Position numbers and translations under genes: made by a program
The notes under the pieces: model-generated
The model's database searches: none
What the model was told of the DNA's origin: nothing
What the model saw: only the letters and a program-made list of their open reading frames with translations
From: Euryodendron excelsum
Taxonomy: Eukaryota > Streptophyta > Magnoliopsida > Ericales > Pentaphylacaceae
DNA: 64,000 nt
Direction: 5' to 3'
NCBI GenBank assembly: GCA_033060915.1
Contig: CM065381.1
Span: 3,242,001-3,306,000, forward strand
Shown here: one piece after another, positions 34,350 through 46,614 of the stretch
How positions within the stretch are numbered: the stretch's first letter is position 1
Layout of the letters: every line of letters starts with the position of its first letter

Positions 34350-35017
34350 AGTGTTCGCATGTGAGTTGTTGTCTCGGCTGATCTATCGAAGCTTGTAGCT
34401 TTTGAATTGGCCGAGCAATTCCTTGGCTTTTGCTAGGTACTGCATCATTCTATCGTTCTTTGCTGCGTATTCTCCTGTAATTTGGTTTACAACAAGCAGA
34501 GAGTTTGAATAGATAACGATCTCAAGAATCCAAAGTTCAATGGCTCAACGTATTCCGACGAGCACGGCCTCGTATTCAGACTCATTGTTGGAGGCATTGA
34601 ATTCGAGCTTGATGGCTTATTCGATGGTTAGCCCGTCTGGTGTGATGAGTACAATGCATGATCCTGCCCCCCGGTTATTAGAAGCTCCTTCCACGTAGAG
34701 TTGCCAATGATCAGTTGTTTCCCAAAGATCCAGGGGGAATTCGTTGTGTGGTTGGGCAGTTACTGGGGTTTGTTCTACTTCTGGCGGCAGCTCAACGGAG
34801 AATTCGGCAACAAAATCTGCAAGAACCTACCCTTTTACTGCCGATCTGGGTTGAAACTTGAAATCAAATTTCCCTAGTTCCACGACCCATTTTGCCAATC
34901 TTCCAGAGAAGTCGGCCATCCTTAGAAGAGGTTTGAGCTGGTGGTTAGTGAGGACATTAATGGTGTGAGTTCTGAAGTCATGCACCAATTTACAGGATAC
35001 TACGACCAGTGCCAGTG
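34350..35017 (-). pseudogene. Gypsy RNase H regions, several stops
   Basis: The frame downstream of RT reads HDFRTHTINVLTNHQLKPLL, then the second RNase H (LYVEGASNNRGAGSCIVLI, EFNASNNESEYEA). Stops are scattered and there is a frameshift from the RT frame near 35150. The two-RNase-H layout (one after RT, one archaeal-type before integrase) is typical of the Tat lineage. Confidence 0.8.
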
Positions 35018-36217
35018 CTAACTTTTCAAGGGGTAGGTACCTACTCTTTGCTTCAAAGAGGGTTGTGCTGACATAGTAGACTGGTAACTGTTACCAGTTT
35101 TCTTGTCTGAGTAGGATGGCGCTGACCGCATGGTCCGATACTGCGAGGTAGAGGAAGAGTTCCTCGTACTGAAGGGGGTGGAGAGCAAGGGTGGTTGGGT
35201 CAAATATTTCTTTAGATCGACAAGGGCAGAGTCACATTCTGGGGTCCATTCGAACCGTTCTTGTTTTTTGAGGAGCTGGAAGAACGGTCGGCACCTATCC
35301 GATGAGCGGCTGATGAACCTGTTGAGTGCTGCGGCCATTCCAGTTAGTTTCTGTACTTCTTTGGCATTTTTCGGGGCATGGATTCTCTGGATCTCATTGA
35401 TCTGCAGTGGATCTACTTCAATGCCCCGATGCGTGACCAAGAACCCCAGAAATTTGCCCGAGCTAACACCGAAGACACATTTTAAAGCATTTAGCCTCAT
35501 TTTGTACTCCTTTAAGATGCAGAGCATCACTTTTAGATCTGCTAAGTGGGTGTCGCTCAGTTTGCTTTTTACCACCATGTCATCGATGTAGACCTCGACA
35601 GTTCTGCCGAGCTGCGTCTTGAACATCTTTGTGACCAATCGCTGATACGTGGCTCTGGCGTTCTTCAGACCAAAGGGCATAACCCTGTAGCAGTAGATAC
35701 CCCTTGGAGTGATGAAGGCTGTTTTTTCTTGGTCGTTGGGGTGGAGTGGGATCTGGTGGTATCCTTGGTAAGCATCCAAAAAACTCATCCTCCCAAAGCT
35801 GGCGGTTGTATCCACAAACTGGTCAATTTTTGGGAGAAGGAATGGATCCTTGGGGCATGCCTTGTTGAGATTAGTGAAGTCCACACAGACCCTCCACTTG
35901 CTGTCCTTCTTTTTTACGACCACTGTATTTGATAACCAGCTTGGGTAGTTGATCTCCCGAATTGCCCCAGCTTCTAAAAGCTTCTCTGTTTCCTCCAAGA
36001 CAGCGTCCACATGCTGGGTAGCCGCCCTTCTCCCCTTCTGGACAACATGTCGGCAACTTGGGTTAACATTCAGCCGATGACAAACGACATCGGCGCCGAT
36101 CCCAGGCATGTCATAAGGGGTCCAGGAGAACACTTTCAGGAAGTTTGTCAACAACTCGATCAGGGATTTTTCCTCTTGTTTGGACAAAGAGGTGCCAATG
36201 ACGAAGTATTTGTCTCC
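35018..36217 (-). pseudogene. Gypsy reverse transcriptase, frameshifted at the end
   Basis: From the stop at 36218 downstream the frame is open for about 390 codons. Numbered from the Met at 36187, motifs are [11 protein letters not shown] (98-108), [13 protein letters not shown] (134-146), MPFGLKNA (170-177) and the catalytic YIDDM (200-204), all intact. After about residue 340 the frame leaves the family sequence: the RNase H start is read in a different frame until 35018. RT motifs look whole, but the polyprotein is interrupted on both sides. Confidence 0.92.
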
Positions 36218-38443
36218 CTATTGATCAATGTATATCTTCTTCAGGTCCTCCACAGCTTTGTTCTCAAGTGTCTGTCCCACATCATCGATAGTAGGGGTGT
36301 CTTCATGCAACTCTATCATCTGCACTTTCTCAGGCTTTGTCTTTGTCGCACATGCTGTTAGGAAACATTGTTTGGTAGTTACTTGGTCTCCCCTGATTTC
36401 CCCAACTCCAGCAGAGGTCAGAAATCGAAGTAATTGATGGTAGGAAGAAGGAACGGCCTTCATGAGGTATAACCAGGTTCGTCCCATGATGGCATTGTAG
36501 GGGGAGGGTACGTTAACCACCAGGAATTCAATTTGCAATGTGATTCCTCCGGCTGTTACAGGAATCATTACCTTCCCCATGGGCCAAACGGGATCCGAGC
36601 TGAATCCGACCAATGGGTTAAGTGATGGCTAGAGGTCGGACTCCTTAAGTTCCAGTTTCTTGAACAGGCTGTAGTACATAACTTCAGATGAACTCCCTTG
36701 GTCAATGAGCAATCTTTTAACGTCATAGTCCGCCATTCTTAACGTGACCACCAAGGCGTCATTATAAGGAGTCTGCACTCCGACGAGATCTTCGTCAGTG
36801 AAGGCAATAGGCATATAGCCGTTGCCGATCTTGGTTTTCTTGCTAGGTGGTTGTATCTGCATTACTTCCCTCAAGTGTGCAGCCTTTTGCATCTCGGCTC
36901 GATATCTATGTGGGTCGACGATTCCTGATTCAGCCAAACCGTGCAACACATTGATTACCCGGACCGGCCTTACCTCTGTTTCCTTCTGGGTTGCGTCCTC
37001 CACCCGAGGTTGCTCGGCCTCCTTCTTCGTCTTTTCCTGATCAATAAACTGGTCGAGATGGCCAGCCTTGGCCAAATCTTCCAAATGGGTTTTGAGATGC
37101 CGACATTGCTTCGTTTTATGCCCCTTCTCGCGGTGGTAGGAACATAACCTCTTCTGGTCTCGGGTTGCGGGGTCTCCTCCTAACCTTGGTGGCCACTTAA
37201 AAAATGGCTTGTCGCGGATCTGGGGCAATATCTTATAAATGGGGTCTTTAAAGACTGTATAGACCCCCTCTGTTATCCTTTTTCCCCTGTTGCCATCTTC
37301 TGATCGGGGTTTATTGACATCCTTCTTATTTGCCTTCTCTACAACAACGCCGACCTTGGCCGATGCTGGCTGGGGCGTGTCTTCATCCAACCGCGCATAG
37401 CGCTCGATCCTCAGCATCAGTTCCTGTATGGTGAGGGCTGGTTTCTTCATCAAGGATTGTCGCAAATGGTGCTCCTTGGGAAAGCCGATCTTGAACTGGG
37501 TCACAGCCAATTGCTCACTGCACTCGTCAATTTCGTTGTAAGCCTCCCAGTACCGTCGGGCGTATGCTCGCAATCCTTTCCCTTCCTCTTTTCGCAATGT
37601 CAGCAAGAAATTAATCTCCTTTGGCTGCAAACTGTTTGCTATGAAATGAGCTGCAAATAGCTCGGTAAGTTGCCTCCAGCTAGAAACGGACTTAAGTGGC
37701 AATTTATCAAACCACCGTAAAGCCACACTTCCTAGGCTGGAGGGAAAGATTCGACCCATCAGCATCTGGTCACCGCACCACACTACCATAAGCTATTTGT
37801 AATGTCGAACATGGTTAATTGGGTCGATCTTTCCGTCATAGAGGGTGAACTTTGGTGGGGTGAATTTTCGAGGAATTGGGTGGGACTCGATCTCCTCTGT
37901 GAATGGCGAGGATGCAATTTGATCTAGGGCCTTTTTCATCAGGTCATGGACCATGCGCTCCTTAGTTTGCTGCTTCCTATCCTTCTGTTTTTCGTTATAC
38001 CATTTCTCCCAGTCCTCTCTCTGCCGATCTCTTTCAGCAAGGTTATTATTTGGCGGGGTTTCGCTCCTTCCCCTCCGCCAATCTGTGCGCCTGTTGTCAC
38101 AACACCCGGTACTAGGGGTGTAACTCCCTCTTACCCGCAGCGCTGGATCATTCCTGTTGCCAGTAACCTGCTCCTGATCAGGGGACCTTTTCCTCCCGTG
38201 CCTATTTCCTCCAGAGAACACCTCCCTCATGACCCGAACTTGGGAGGTGAGGTAGGCTATCTCTTCCCCGCGCCGCCGAATTTCCCTCTCCGCCGCATAG
38301 AGTATATCCTTACTCAGGATCCGCCCACTAGAGGGCGACGGGGCAAGGTTCCGAGGGTGGTTTCTGTGGAAGTTTCTGTCCCTGACATAGCCCGTATCCC
38401 TCCGCATTTCATTCGGTGTTTCCTGGTGGCTTTCAGCGGGCAT
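36218..38443 (-). pseudogene. Gypsy gag and protease, one frame with three amber stops
   Basis: Same frame as RT. Starting MPAESHQETPNEMRR, it runs through the gag core (RWFDKLPLKSVSSWRQLTEL, LRKEEGKGLRAYARRYWEAY), a zinc knuckle CSYHREKGHKTKQC, and the aspartic protease active site LIDQGSSSEV, followed by YNAIMGRTWL. TAG codons fall at 37793-37795 (after HVRHYK), 36629-36631 (after KESDL) and 36218-36220 (after IYIDQ). No frame change separates the pieces, so a single gag-pol polyprotein of Tat type has been split by point mutation. Confidence 0.9.
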
Positions 38444-38607
38444 TCGTATCTCCGACCTTAGTGTTCTCCTTCTCTGCCAACCTACTAGTGTAGATTGGCA
38501 GTGCGCCGAATCGGTCTGATCTTTATTGGAGGAGGCTCTGACGCTTCTCCCGTCGTGGTTCTTTCTCCTATATCTCTAGTTGTTTAGACTCATGGTTTTT
38601 CTAAGCC

Positions 38608-38625
38608 TTCTCACAGACGGCGCCA
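38608..38625 (-). other. Primer binding site of the gypsy element
   Basis: Two bases inside the 5' LTR the minus strand reads TGGCGCCGTCTGTGAGAA. TGGCGCCGT is complementary to the acceptor end of tRNA-Asp; the rest fits less well, so the primer tRNA is a suggestion. Confidence 0.6.
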
Positions 38626-38627
38626 AT

Positions 38628-39217
38628 TGTAAGTGGGATTTTTCGGGAAGGCTGACCCGAACACTTAGGCTCAAATGAATGAATACAAACTCATTGCAAA
38701 AGAGGATGGTTAGAATGGGTCGACCCTTGAAGGGCCGAGCACACTCCGAAGATTAAGTTAGCAAGCTTAATCGTAATGGGAATCAATGAGAGTTGTGAAT
38801 GTTCTGAGTTAATTGTCCATACCTGGTCCTTGACACCTTGGGTACTTATAGTGTGCTCGGCTTTGTCCTACAAGCAGGCACTCATGGCCTACAGGGTAGG
38901 CTCCATCATTGACGCCGCCTGACAATTTACAAGGTCTGGCGCAACGCCGCTGGGGATTTCGGCTGACCGGGCATGCACGTCGACGTTGCGTGGGCAGCCA
39001 CCCACGCATTTAATGCGGGTCAACTCTGCATTTAATGCTCGAAGACCGCTAGCGGTTTGGGTTCGCTTTCAGTGGTTTGGGCCATGGCGAGGAGAAAGTC
39101 GGTGGTCAGGGTCGGCCCGTTTCTTAATTCTGATTCTGGGCCGCCACGCAGCCCAGACTTTAATCCGCGTATATTGGGCTTCATCCGTTGGGTTGGGCCG
39201 TGGAATATTCCCTCACA
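38628..39217 (-). repeat. 5' LTR of the gypsy element
   Basis: 590 bp, pairs with 29365-29934. Carries an extra 21 bp near 39055-39080 that looks like a small duplication around GGTTTGGG. Confidence 0.93.
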
Positions 39218-39222
39218 AAATT
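39218..39222. other. Target site duplication AAATT, right
   Basis: Immediately follows the CACA end of the right LTR and equals 29360-29364. Confidence 0.9.
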
Positions 39223-39880
39223 AATAAGGTGCTAAAATTATATTAGATTACATCATAGTTTTTAATTGAGTTTTTTTTTTGTAAAGTATAATACGTAAAA
39301 ATTTTAATACGTGTGTTGCGCCCCGGTTTTTACCATAGCCCTCTTGACTCAAGAAAAGCACGGTACTCTCTTTATTGGAACTTGTCCTCCCAAAAGAACA
39401 AATGCGACAGGAGTTTGAATTTGAAAACTTGGTTTGACTAAGGGCTTTTTGAAAAAATTGGGAGTCGTCATCTAACATAGTTAAAGATGTGCTAGGTCAC
39501 CTAAAACTAAGTATAATTTGAAGATTAAACTTAAGTTTTTCAAAATTGTTTTGAAAACGTCATTCTTAAGAAGGTTTCTAAAAAAGAGATTTTTAGCAAC
39601 TTTTTGAAAGTATTTTAAAGCTCTTTTGAAAATATGACTCCAATTTTGGTCTTCAAAATAAAAATTTATAATCTGGGAGTTAGTTACGTGTAGAGAAGAT
39701 ATCCTAAAATCATTACTCTACCCCGCCCTTTTGGTATCTACGGGTCTATTCACCCTTAATTTACTCACTTGAATCAGCGATTACTAATGCATACTTTATA
39801 TTCACTTTTAGACTTTTACAAGAGGAGTTTTGTTATCACTTTTTGGATGAATGACGCATAATACAAGTTTTGACAAGATT
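39223..39880. other. Unassigned retroelement-like spacer
   Basis: After 80 bp of AT-rich flank, GCGCCCCGGTTTTTACCATA (39318) and TTGGGAGTCGTCATCTAACA (39459) resemble leader sequences of non-autonomous LTR elements, but no LTR pair or frame was found. Confidence 0.35.
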
Positions 39881-41110
39881 TTTGAAAGATTTGAAAAGGG
39901 TTTGAAGCTAGACTTTGGAAAGATTGTTGGATTTGGGAAAGAATTTTGAAAAAAGGTATTTGACTTGAAAATAAAGTTATGGCCGCAACTATTTAAAGGT
40001 TGCCTACATGTCTCATTTGGTGAGAATCAAGTCATTTGTAGTTCAAGCAAGTGGTGTGAGTTTTAAAAGTCTGATGGTTTGTAGTATTTTTGAAAAGTGT
40101 CCATTTGAAGGACATGATGCCCATTTAAAAGATGTGGTGACCGCATCTAGCTTTTTCTAAGTTACCTATGCATCTTATTTTGGCGAAAATCAGGTTGATT
40201 GTAATTTGTGCTAGAGCATGATTGAAAATGGACTCATGGAAGTATTGAAAGATTTCTTTTGAAACTTGAACTTGAAAGAGTTTGACTTAGAATTGGACTT
40301 GGAGAGTTTTTAAAACACACTTGGAATAAGATTTGGAATGTTTTGAAAATGCCTTAGAAATAGGACTTGGATTGTTTTAAAAATGTCTTTGAAATAGAAC
40401 TTAGTTTGCCTTTGGAAAGTTCTTGAAATTGAACTCGAATGTTTTCAAAATGTTTTTGAAAGTGCTTTTTTTTAAGCAACTTGAAAAAGTTATGGAAATT
40501 TTTGAAAGCAACTCAAAGGAGTCTTGGAATATTTTTGAAACAACTCAAAAGAGTTTTGAAATGTTTTTTAAACAACTCAACAGAGTTTTAAAATTGTTTT
40601 TTAAATAAATTGAGGGAGTTTTAAAAATATTTTTGAAACAACTCAAGAGAGTCTTGGAGTATTTTCAAAAACAACTTAAGGGAGTTTGGAAGAGATTTTT
40701 GAAATGACTTGAGAGAGTGTTGGAATGTTCTTGTTTTGAAAATCTTAGAGATGGAATTTGGATTGGAAAAAATTCTTGTGAGCTTGTCTTTGAAAATTTT
40801 TTGAAACCACTTTGGTATACGTTATGAAAGGTATGTTAGGTATCTCATCACCTTTAAGAGATTAGCCATTGAGAGACCAACTCCTTTAAGATTATGAGTT
40901 TTGAAAACATATTTGGAAAATAGGCTAAAAACTTCCTTTAAATTTTTAGAGCTTTAGGGTTATAGAGCCCTACTAGATATCTTACTTTCTTTAAGGAACC
41001 ATAAACATTGAATGACTAAGATTGTTTTCAAGATGTGACTTTTTGAAAAGTATTTTTAAAAAGGGTCTTTGAAAACACTTAGGCTTTGAAACCCTATTAT
41101 AAATTTTTGA
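39881..41110. repeat. Degenerate TTTTGAAA/AACTCAAGAGAG repeat field
   Basis: About 1.2 kb made of variants of GAGTTTTGAAATGTTTTT and AACAACTCAAGAGAGTCTTGG, at spacings of roughly 40-60 bp in the densest part (40400-40740). Open frames here are composition artefacts. It looks like an old, decayed tandem array. Confidence 0.6.
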
Positions 41111-41182
41111 AGGTGTTATTTGATATATCACCTCCTCTTGGAAACAGTTAGACTTTGGTACTATGACTTGGCAGCTAAGTCC

Positions 41183-41425
41183 CATTTGTTTTTTCATTTG
41201 TTTTGTTTTGTTTTCTTTTTTTTTTTGTTTATAAATAAAAAATTTAGATTTATTTTTTTAAATTTTTTGCTTTTATAAGTTAAGACAAGTATAAATAAAT
41301 AAATAAATAAAAGTGCAAAAAAATTAAAAAAATTTTAACGTTTTTGACTTATAAACAAAAAAAAAAAAAAAAACAAAAACCATGCTAAAAAAGCTTTAAA
41401 AAAAGTTCTACTACACGGAGCCTTA
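41183..41425. repeat. AT-rich inverted repeat, MITE-like
   Basis: TTGTTTATAAATAAAAAATTT and GACTTATAAACAAAAAAAA face each other over about 200 bp, with core similarity to the Tourist-like MITE at 10955. Ends and target duplication are unclear. Confidence 0.3.
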
Positions 41426-41685
41426 GAAGCCAAGTCATAGCACCAAGCCAAATTCCAAGCAAGTTTAGAAGGAAGGTTTGTTATGGCATGTTGTTAAGTA
41501 CTATATGGCTGTCTTGAATTATGTTTAGCATAATCAAGAAATAATTTATTCGGTCTCTTGATCGTGGAAGGATTAATATAGATCTTTAAATGAGATTATG
41601 AACGTAGTCATCATAATTACTTAATAAAAGTACAAATATGCTGATAAAACAGATGAAAGTGAAGTTACTTTTAACTTTTGTAAAA

Positions 41686-44600
41686 TTAAAGTTCGTACTT
41701 TGTAAATGAAGTAGAAAACATTAGCATATGATTGATTGTCATGGCCCACATCTTGTATTGCTGATAATCATCGATCATATCTAGCTTGATCATTCCTTCT
41801 TTTGTCGTCAAAACAATAAGATAACATGTATCAGTTTCATCAGCTTCTGAATCTTTATATAATTCCGCATGCAAGTCTAGTACAATACCTATAAAAAATT
41901 CAAAATTAAGATCAGGTTAATTGTCTATGCTATCGACTAAATCTTAATTATATGAAACATAAAAAGTAAATAATAACTCAGTGTACAAGACTCTTAATAC
42001 TATACAATTTGGAAGGGTCAAATCTAAAACATAGTAAGTAGAAGCGTTAAAATTAAAAGGGAAATAAGAATAAAAATAAATAGTTAGAGAAACATACTTC
42101 CCTTCTTGCTGGCGAAGGCATTCAATAAATTGAGCTTCCTTATTTTAAGAATAACCTATAAAATCAAAGTTCAGAATTGAAGGTTGAGTTTAGGGTATAC
42201 ACAAACCAACATCTCCACAATGTATAGTTGTAAATAATAGTCATTGCATAACTCCCAAAATATTGAAAAATATATATTAAAACATGAAAATAGTAATGAG
42301 ATTCAGACCTTGGCTTCATTGGTTAGGATGACAGATACTGATCTCAACATGCACCTCCCTATTCCCAAATGGTAGGAAAAGAAATAAAAAGAAAACAAGC
42401 ATAAATGAATATGAAATGAAAAAACTAGAAACTTCAAAGATTGTTACATGAAAATAGTCTCGCCACACACAAGAGTAAGGCTACGTACAACTTACTCTCT
42501 GCAAACCTATGCTGGCAGGAGTCACGGAATTGCTCACTAGGTGACTAGCTAAGTGTTCTATGAAACTTGGTGGTCTGATTGAAGATGTCCTAGAGATAAA
42601 TATTCATAGTAAACTACGGACTTATCAGTTTTTGAACAATAACATTAAGAGTATTTTCGTATTCCTTGCGGCTTTGTTATTCTATGTGAAGTAACCTAGT
42701 TGATGTCTTATTCTAGTATTCTGTGTGAATCAACCAATTCTAACTTATTTATCCTTTTGTTCTACACTCTTTCATGCATCAGTTGGCATTCTAGATCCAA
42801 TTACGTATTCTTCGAGCCACTTAATTACAATTAAGAATGATCTCAATTACATATGCATACCGTCCGATGTCTCGATGTTGAGCTTGGCACCCTTGGCAAG
42901 AATTGATCTGCACTTCTCAAAATCAAATTCAGAACCATTGTTCTCCTCAGTGGGCAACACCGGCGCACTCCCGTTTAATCTATTCTTGCATGCTGTTCTT
43001 GCTATAAGCGTCGCAGCTCCTCTCAATGCTAAAGAACAAGATGAACAAGAAGTGAATTATTAAGTTTATAACGCTGAAAGAATTTCTAAGCAATTAAACC
43101 AGTCTATAAATTAAGAAGAGCGTGATTCATTGGTTGATCCTCTAATCAATTTTCAGGACAGTGAAATTGCGATAATCTAGAACACTACCTGTTTGGTCAT
43201 AGTTTTGTTTTCGTTTTTCATCTTCTTGGAAGCAAAAAATAGTAAATTCTCGTTTTCTATGCTCTGGGAAACAAAAAAATAGGACTACCAAATGCACTAT
43301 CATTTTTAGTTTCGTATGAAAACAATTTCGGAAACTCTGAAAGCACATTTTTTTATGATTCTTACAACTAGGATGCTTTTTGAAATATTTATCAAAAACA
43401 AGTTTAATTTATCATATGCGGTCTCAACAAAAACGGTTTTCAGAACCATTTTACCAAAGGCTTTTTTCTGTGAATTTTTTAGAACAAAACAAAAAACACG
43501 AACTGAAAGTGTAACCAAACTGGCCTATAAATATAGACATATTAGTTTTAAATTTCTTCATTTTTCTGTGGTTATGAACTTATGGCTCGTGAATCATGGA
43601 GTTTTGCTTGGGTTTGAGGGCCTACAACTCAATTCTTGAGCCAGCCATGCATGAGATAGTTAAGAGGAAAAAGGAGATTACATGTTGAAGCCGCAGCAGT
43701 GAGAGTTAGGATGTCACTAGCACTTGTGCCAGTTATGGCTGAATTTATTACACTGCTAAGCTGCTCCCTCTTGGCTCCCATGGCTTCTGCCACCTTCGCG
43801 CATTGGGCGGCAACCAAGGTGGCGGCAGAAGCCACGGCGGAGTCCTTGGTGGTGCTCAATTCATCGTGTTTCGAGCTCTCAGCCGCTATGGCGGCTAGGG
43901 CTGCAGCAACACCAGCTACCGATATTGCTGCATGAACTTCAGCTCGTTGCAGCCTCTGATCATCCTTCCTCTTCTGCTTAATCTCTTTCCACCATTTCTT
44001 AATCGATACGTGCCTTAGCGTCCCTATCTTCCATGGAAACTGCATTCGAAACTTATTATATCTCCTCTAGACACAAATAATGTACAAACTAATTCGCATA
44101 TTGCTAGATTAAGACCGTTTGACATTTGTGGAAGGGAAAGGGATCGGAAGAGAGAGGAAATGAAAGAGAAAATGAAGGGAAAGTGAGAAGAAAATAACTC
44201 TCTTTCCCTTTCTCTTTCCTTCCCTCCTAAATTAGAAACCAAACAAAGAAAGTGAATTTTCTCTTCTCTTCCTTCTCTTTCCCCTTGTATCAAACATACC
44301 CCAAACATACCCATTTCTGTCGGAAACAGATGTTGTAGTTCAATTCTGGGTGCATGGCTTGTTGCATCCATATCCACGACTAATTAAGTAAGAAAAGCAA
44401 ATAAAATTCATGGTTAGTTTTGTCTTTGGCTTTGTGACTTGATATATATATAATACCAATTAGAACACTTACCTTGACATCATTGGATTTCCATGGTGGT
44501 GTAGACCTATCTGCATCTTCCATCTTCATACTCTTTTCCATCTTCTACAACATCAAAGTTTCTTACAACTGCAAACGTATAGATATATGCATATATATGT

Positions 44601-44792
44601 AATTAGACTCACTGGAAAAGCAGATTTAGTGTCACTCTCGAAAACTTTGATCGGATTTTCTTGGAGAACGAGTGGCCGGTCTTGAAACTCCGGTTGGAAG
44701 GTCTGGACTGCAAAGTTGCACCAAGCTCGCGAAAGAAAATCCAGGGATTCGGGATGTGCTTCAGAAACTGTTGGGTTGAAATTGGAATCCAT
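41686..44792 (-). CDS. DUF828 (auxin canalisation) plus PH-like protein, VAN3-binding/FORKED-like
   Basis: Members bind the ARF-GAP VAN3/SCARFACE at the trans-Golgi network and help sort PIN auxin carriers during leaf vein patterning. Exons (minus): 44792-44613, 44544-44473, 44379-44311, 44039-43682, 43028-42861, 42358-42309, 42155-42098, 41888-41686. They total 1158 nt (385 aa plus TAA), all GT-AG, all phases closing. The N-terminal DUF828 part shows [16 protein letters not shown] (residues 15-30), [20 protein letters not shown] and [20 protein letters not shown], then an Ala-rich helix ([20 protein letters not shown]). The C-terminal PH-like half has [20 protein letters not shown] and [19 protein letters not shown] near the end. 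Slightly shorter than many family members, probably in the linker. The ATG is followed by the conserved block; upstream lies repeat R. Paralogue cannot be assigned. Confidence 0.93.
43185..43530. mobile_element. Candidate MITE in intron 4 of the DUF828 gene
   Basis: CTGTTTGGTCATAGTTTTGT and, inverted, CAGTTTGGTTACACTTTCAG end a roughly 345-bp AT-rich segment in the intron between 43029 and 43681. Target duplication not clear. The intron otherwise has ordinary splice sites. Confidence 0.45.
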
Positions 44793-44995
44793 GAAATTTA
44801 TAACTGAGAATTGTAGGGCTTTACCCTTGTTCAGAGGGGAGCCCTTCTAGAAATTCTCGATGGCCCAAGGCAGAACCGAAGGCCGAAGAGGGGATTTGGA
44901 AATAGTTTTCAACCAGCAATTGAGGCGCCTCGGTCAGTGTCTCACTAGCTGCGTCATTGCCCCAAGCGCAAAGATGCCTTCAAAAGCTTTCCTTT

Positions 44996-45003
44996 CTTTA
45001 TAG
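44996..45003 (-). promoter_or_regulatory. TATA-like box upstream of the DUF828 gene
   Basis: On the minus strand CCATCTATAAAGAAAGG lies about 205 bp before the ATG. The same TCTATAAA box is kept at the equivalent place in the other repeat R copies (for example near 8210, 11445 and 48606). Function inferred. Confidence 0.35.
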
Positions 45004-45727
45004 ATGGTAGTTCTGACATGATCCTTATGGGAATCCCGATGTGGGACTCTTATTTGTCGGGGCCGCTTTTTACAGTCACATGAGATTGTAACTGTTTTGC
45101 TGTCGGCTGTTTGAAGTTTGGAGAGGAGACCAAAAATAATTATAATTTTTTAATTAAGAGCAAACAGATTAAGAGCAAGAATAAAAGAAGAATACCTTCT
45201 TATCTAATTATTAACTCCATGTTTGGATTTTTGATTTGTTAAGGGAAAGAAAAACAAATTACTTACTCATTTTTTCAAGTAAACGAATAACAAAAATTCA
45301 CATAAAATTTATCACAAGAATAAAATGGTGGAATGAGAGTAATTCAATTATAAACAAAACAACCACCATGGTGGCTTTTAGTTACAAAAATGTCACTGTC
45401 ACTCTATTCTGATGGGATTATTTTATACAAGTTTTCTTTGGAAGAATAGCATTTTTCTTTATTTTTTTTCATTTTCGTAACCAATTCAACCAAAATTCAA
45501 ATTTCTGCATTTTTATTGTTATTTAGTTTATGCTTTTGACTTTCTATTACTAAAGATAAAAAAAATAGCAAAAATAAATCATTGCCTACTTAAATAAGCC
45601 AAATTATAAGCTGATCCAAATAATTATTTTACAATTTTTTCAATATTAATTTCTGCAATGTGGTGCCAGCTGCCTCTGATTTTTGTGTATTTATCTCATT
45701 GTCACCGCCACTGCGGTCAGCACCACC

Positions 45728-45735
45728 ATTTTCAT
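45728..45735. other. 8-bp target duplication, left (ATTTTCAT)
   Basis: Matches ATCATCAT at 46615-46622 with two mismatches. The uninterrupted repeat copy at about 27005-27025 has CACCACCATCATCATGACAA, the expected empty site. Confidence 0.7.
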
Positions 45736-46614
45736 CAGGGTCGGCCCTGGGTAAGCCCAGGGGGCTTGGGCAACCCCTGGGCCAAGGCAACCAAAATTTT
45801 AAATTTTTTGTATAATAGATTGTGAGTCTTACCTACTTTTTCTGCACAATTGTACATCTTATCCAATAATATAATAGAGAATAGGTTTTTATTCGGTGGG
45901 TTTTCTATGCCCAATAAAATTGAATAGGATATAACTATAATATCCATCGACCAGATCAAAAGACCCCAAAAAGTAATAAATTGCTTTGTTAGTATAAATA
46001 TATAGAGAAAGATAGAGAGAGAGTGTGTCTAATTTGGAGCCCTGCCACAGATCGAAGTGGAGTCATAGAAGGTTCGATCGGAAGAAGAAATAAGGTTGTG
46101 TTTGATTTTGTCTATAATATTATATTTTTCTTATATAGGATGTATATATATATATATATATATAGTGATTCAATGAATCTTTTTAAATTCAAGTTTTACA
46201 TACAAACTATATAAAAAAGAGAGAAGATCCCAAATGTATTGAAATTACCATCCCTGTTATTTTGTGAAGGTTTTGTTGGATAAAAAGTAAAAAAAATTTA
46301 ATCATTGACCTTTTATTTAATAAAAAATGAGACTTTATCAAAATTTTGTTGAAAAATTTTAATAATTTACTTCAAAAAATACAAAGAGAAGTTGTTTTCT
46401 TTGAATCGGATCGTGCTAATTATAAAGTACCATAACTGATTAACCGATGTTACATTTTAATTTTAATTTTTTTTTTATGAACGCACAAGGTAACCCTAAT
46501 TTTGGTTTTTTTTTTTTTATAACTTGTATGACTTTTTTTTATAATTAATTAATAATAAAACGACAACCATATTCGGATCGAGGTAGGACAACCCAAATAT
46601 GTAGGCCGAGCCTG
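45736..46614. mobile_element. Non-autonomous hAT-like element, 879 bp
   Basis: Terminal inverted repeats CAGGGTCGGCCCTGGG and, inverted, CAGGCTCGGCCTACAT. 8-bp target duplication on both sides and an empty counterpart in repeat R copy 2. Interior is AT-rich with no transposase frame, plus a (TA)n run at about 46140-46163. CAGGG-type ends and 8-bp duplications are the hAT signature; this is an internally deleted or MITE-like derivative. Confidence 0.8.

Larger units (their letters stand above)
29365..39217 (-). mobile_element. Ty3/gypsy LTR retrotransposon of Tat type, complete but defective
   Basis: 9.85 kb, bounded by LTRs of 570 bp (29365-29934) and 590 bp (38628-39217) that begin TGT and end ACA on either strand, with the AAATT duplication outside. 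The coding strand is minus: leader and primer site, gag with zinc knuckle, protease, RT, RNase H, integrase. Then comes a 64-bp minisatellite, an extra ORF on the opposite strand, a polypurine tract (complement of ATTGCCCCCCAGCC) and the 3' LTR. The gag-pol order with RT before integrase is gypsy. The antisense ORF between pol and 3' LTR and the DQGSS protease motif suit the Tat lineage. The LTRs differ by roughly 35-40 positions by eye (about 6%) plus one 21-bp insertion, so the copy is not recent. Confidence 0.93.

Noticed and set aside
37946..38461. Plus-strand frame opposite gag
   Set aside because: Shadow of the gag frame; Pro/Leu-rich composition follows from the Arg/Gly-rich gag on the other strand.
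43699..43935. Plus-strand Ala-rich frame in the DUF828 locus
   Set aside because: Shadow of exon 4 (Ala-rich helix) on the minus strand.
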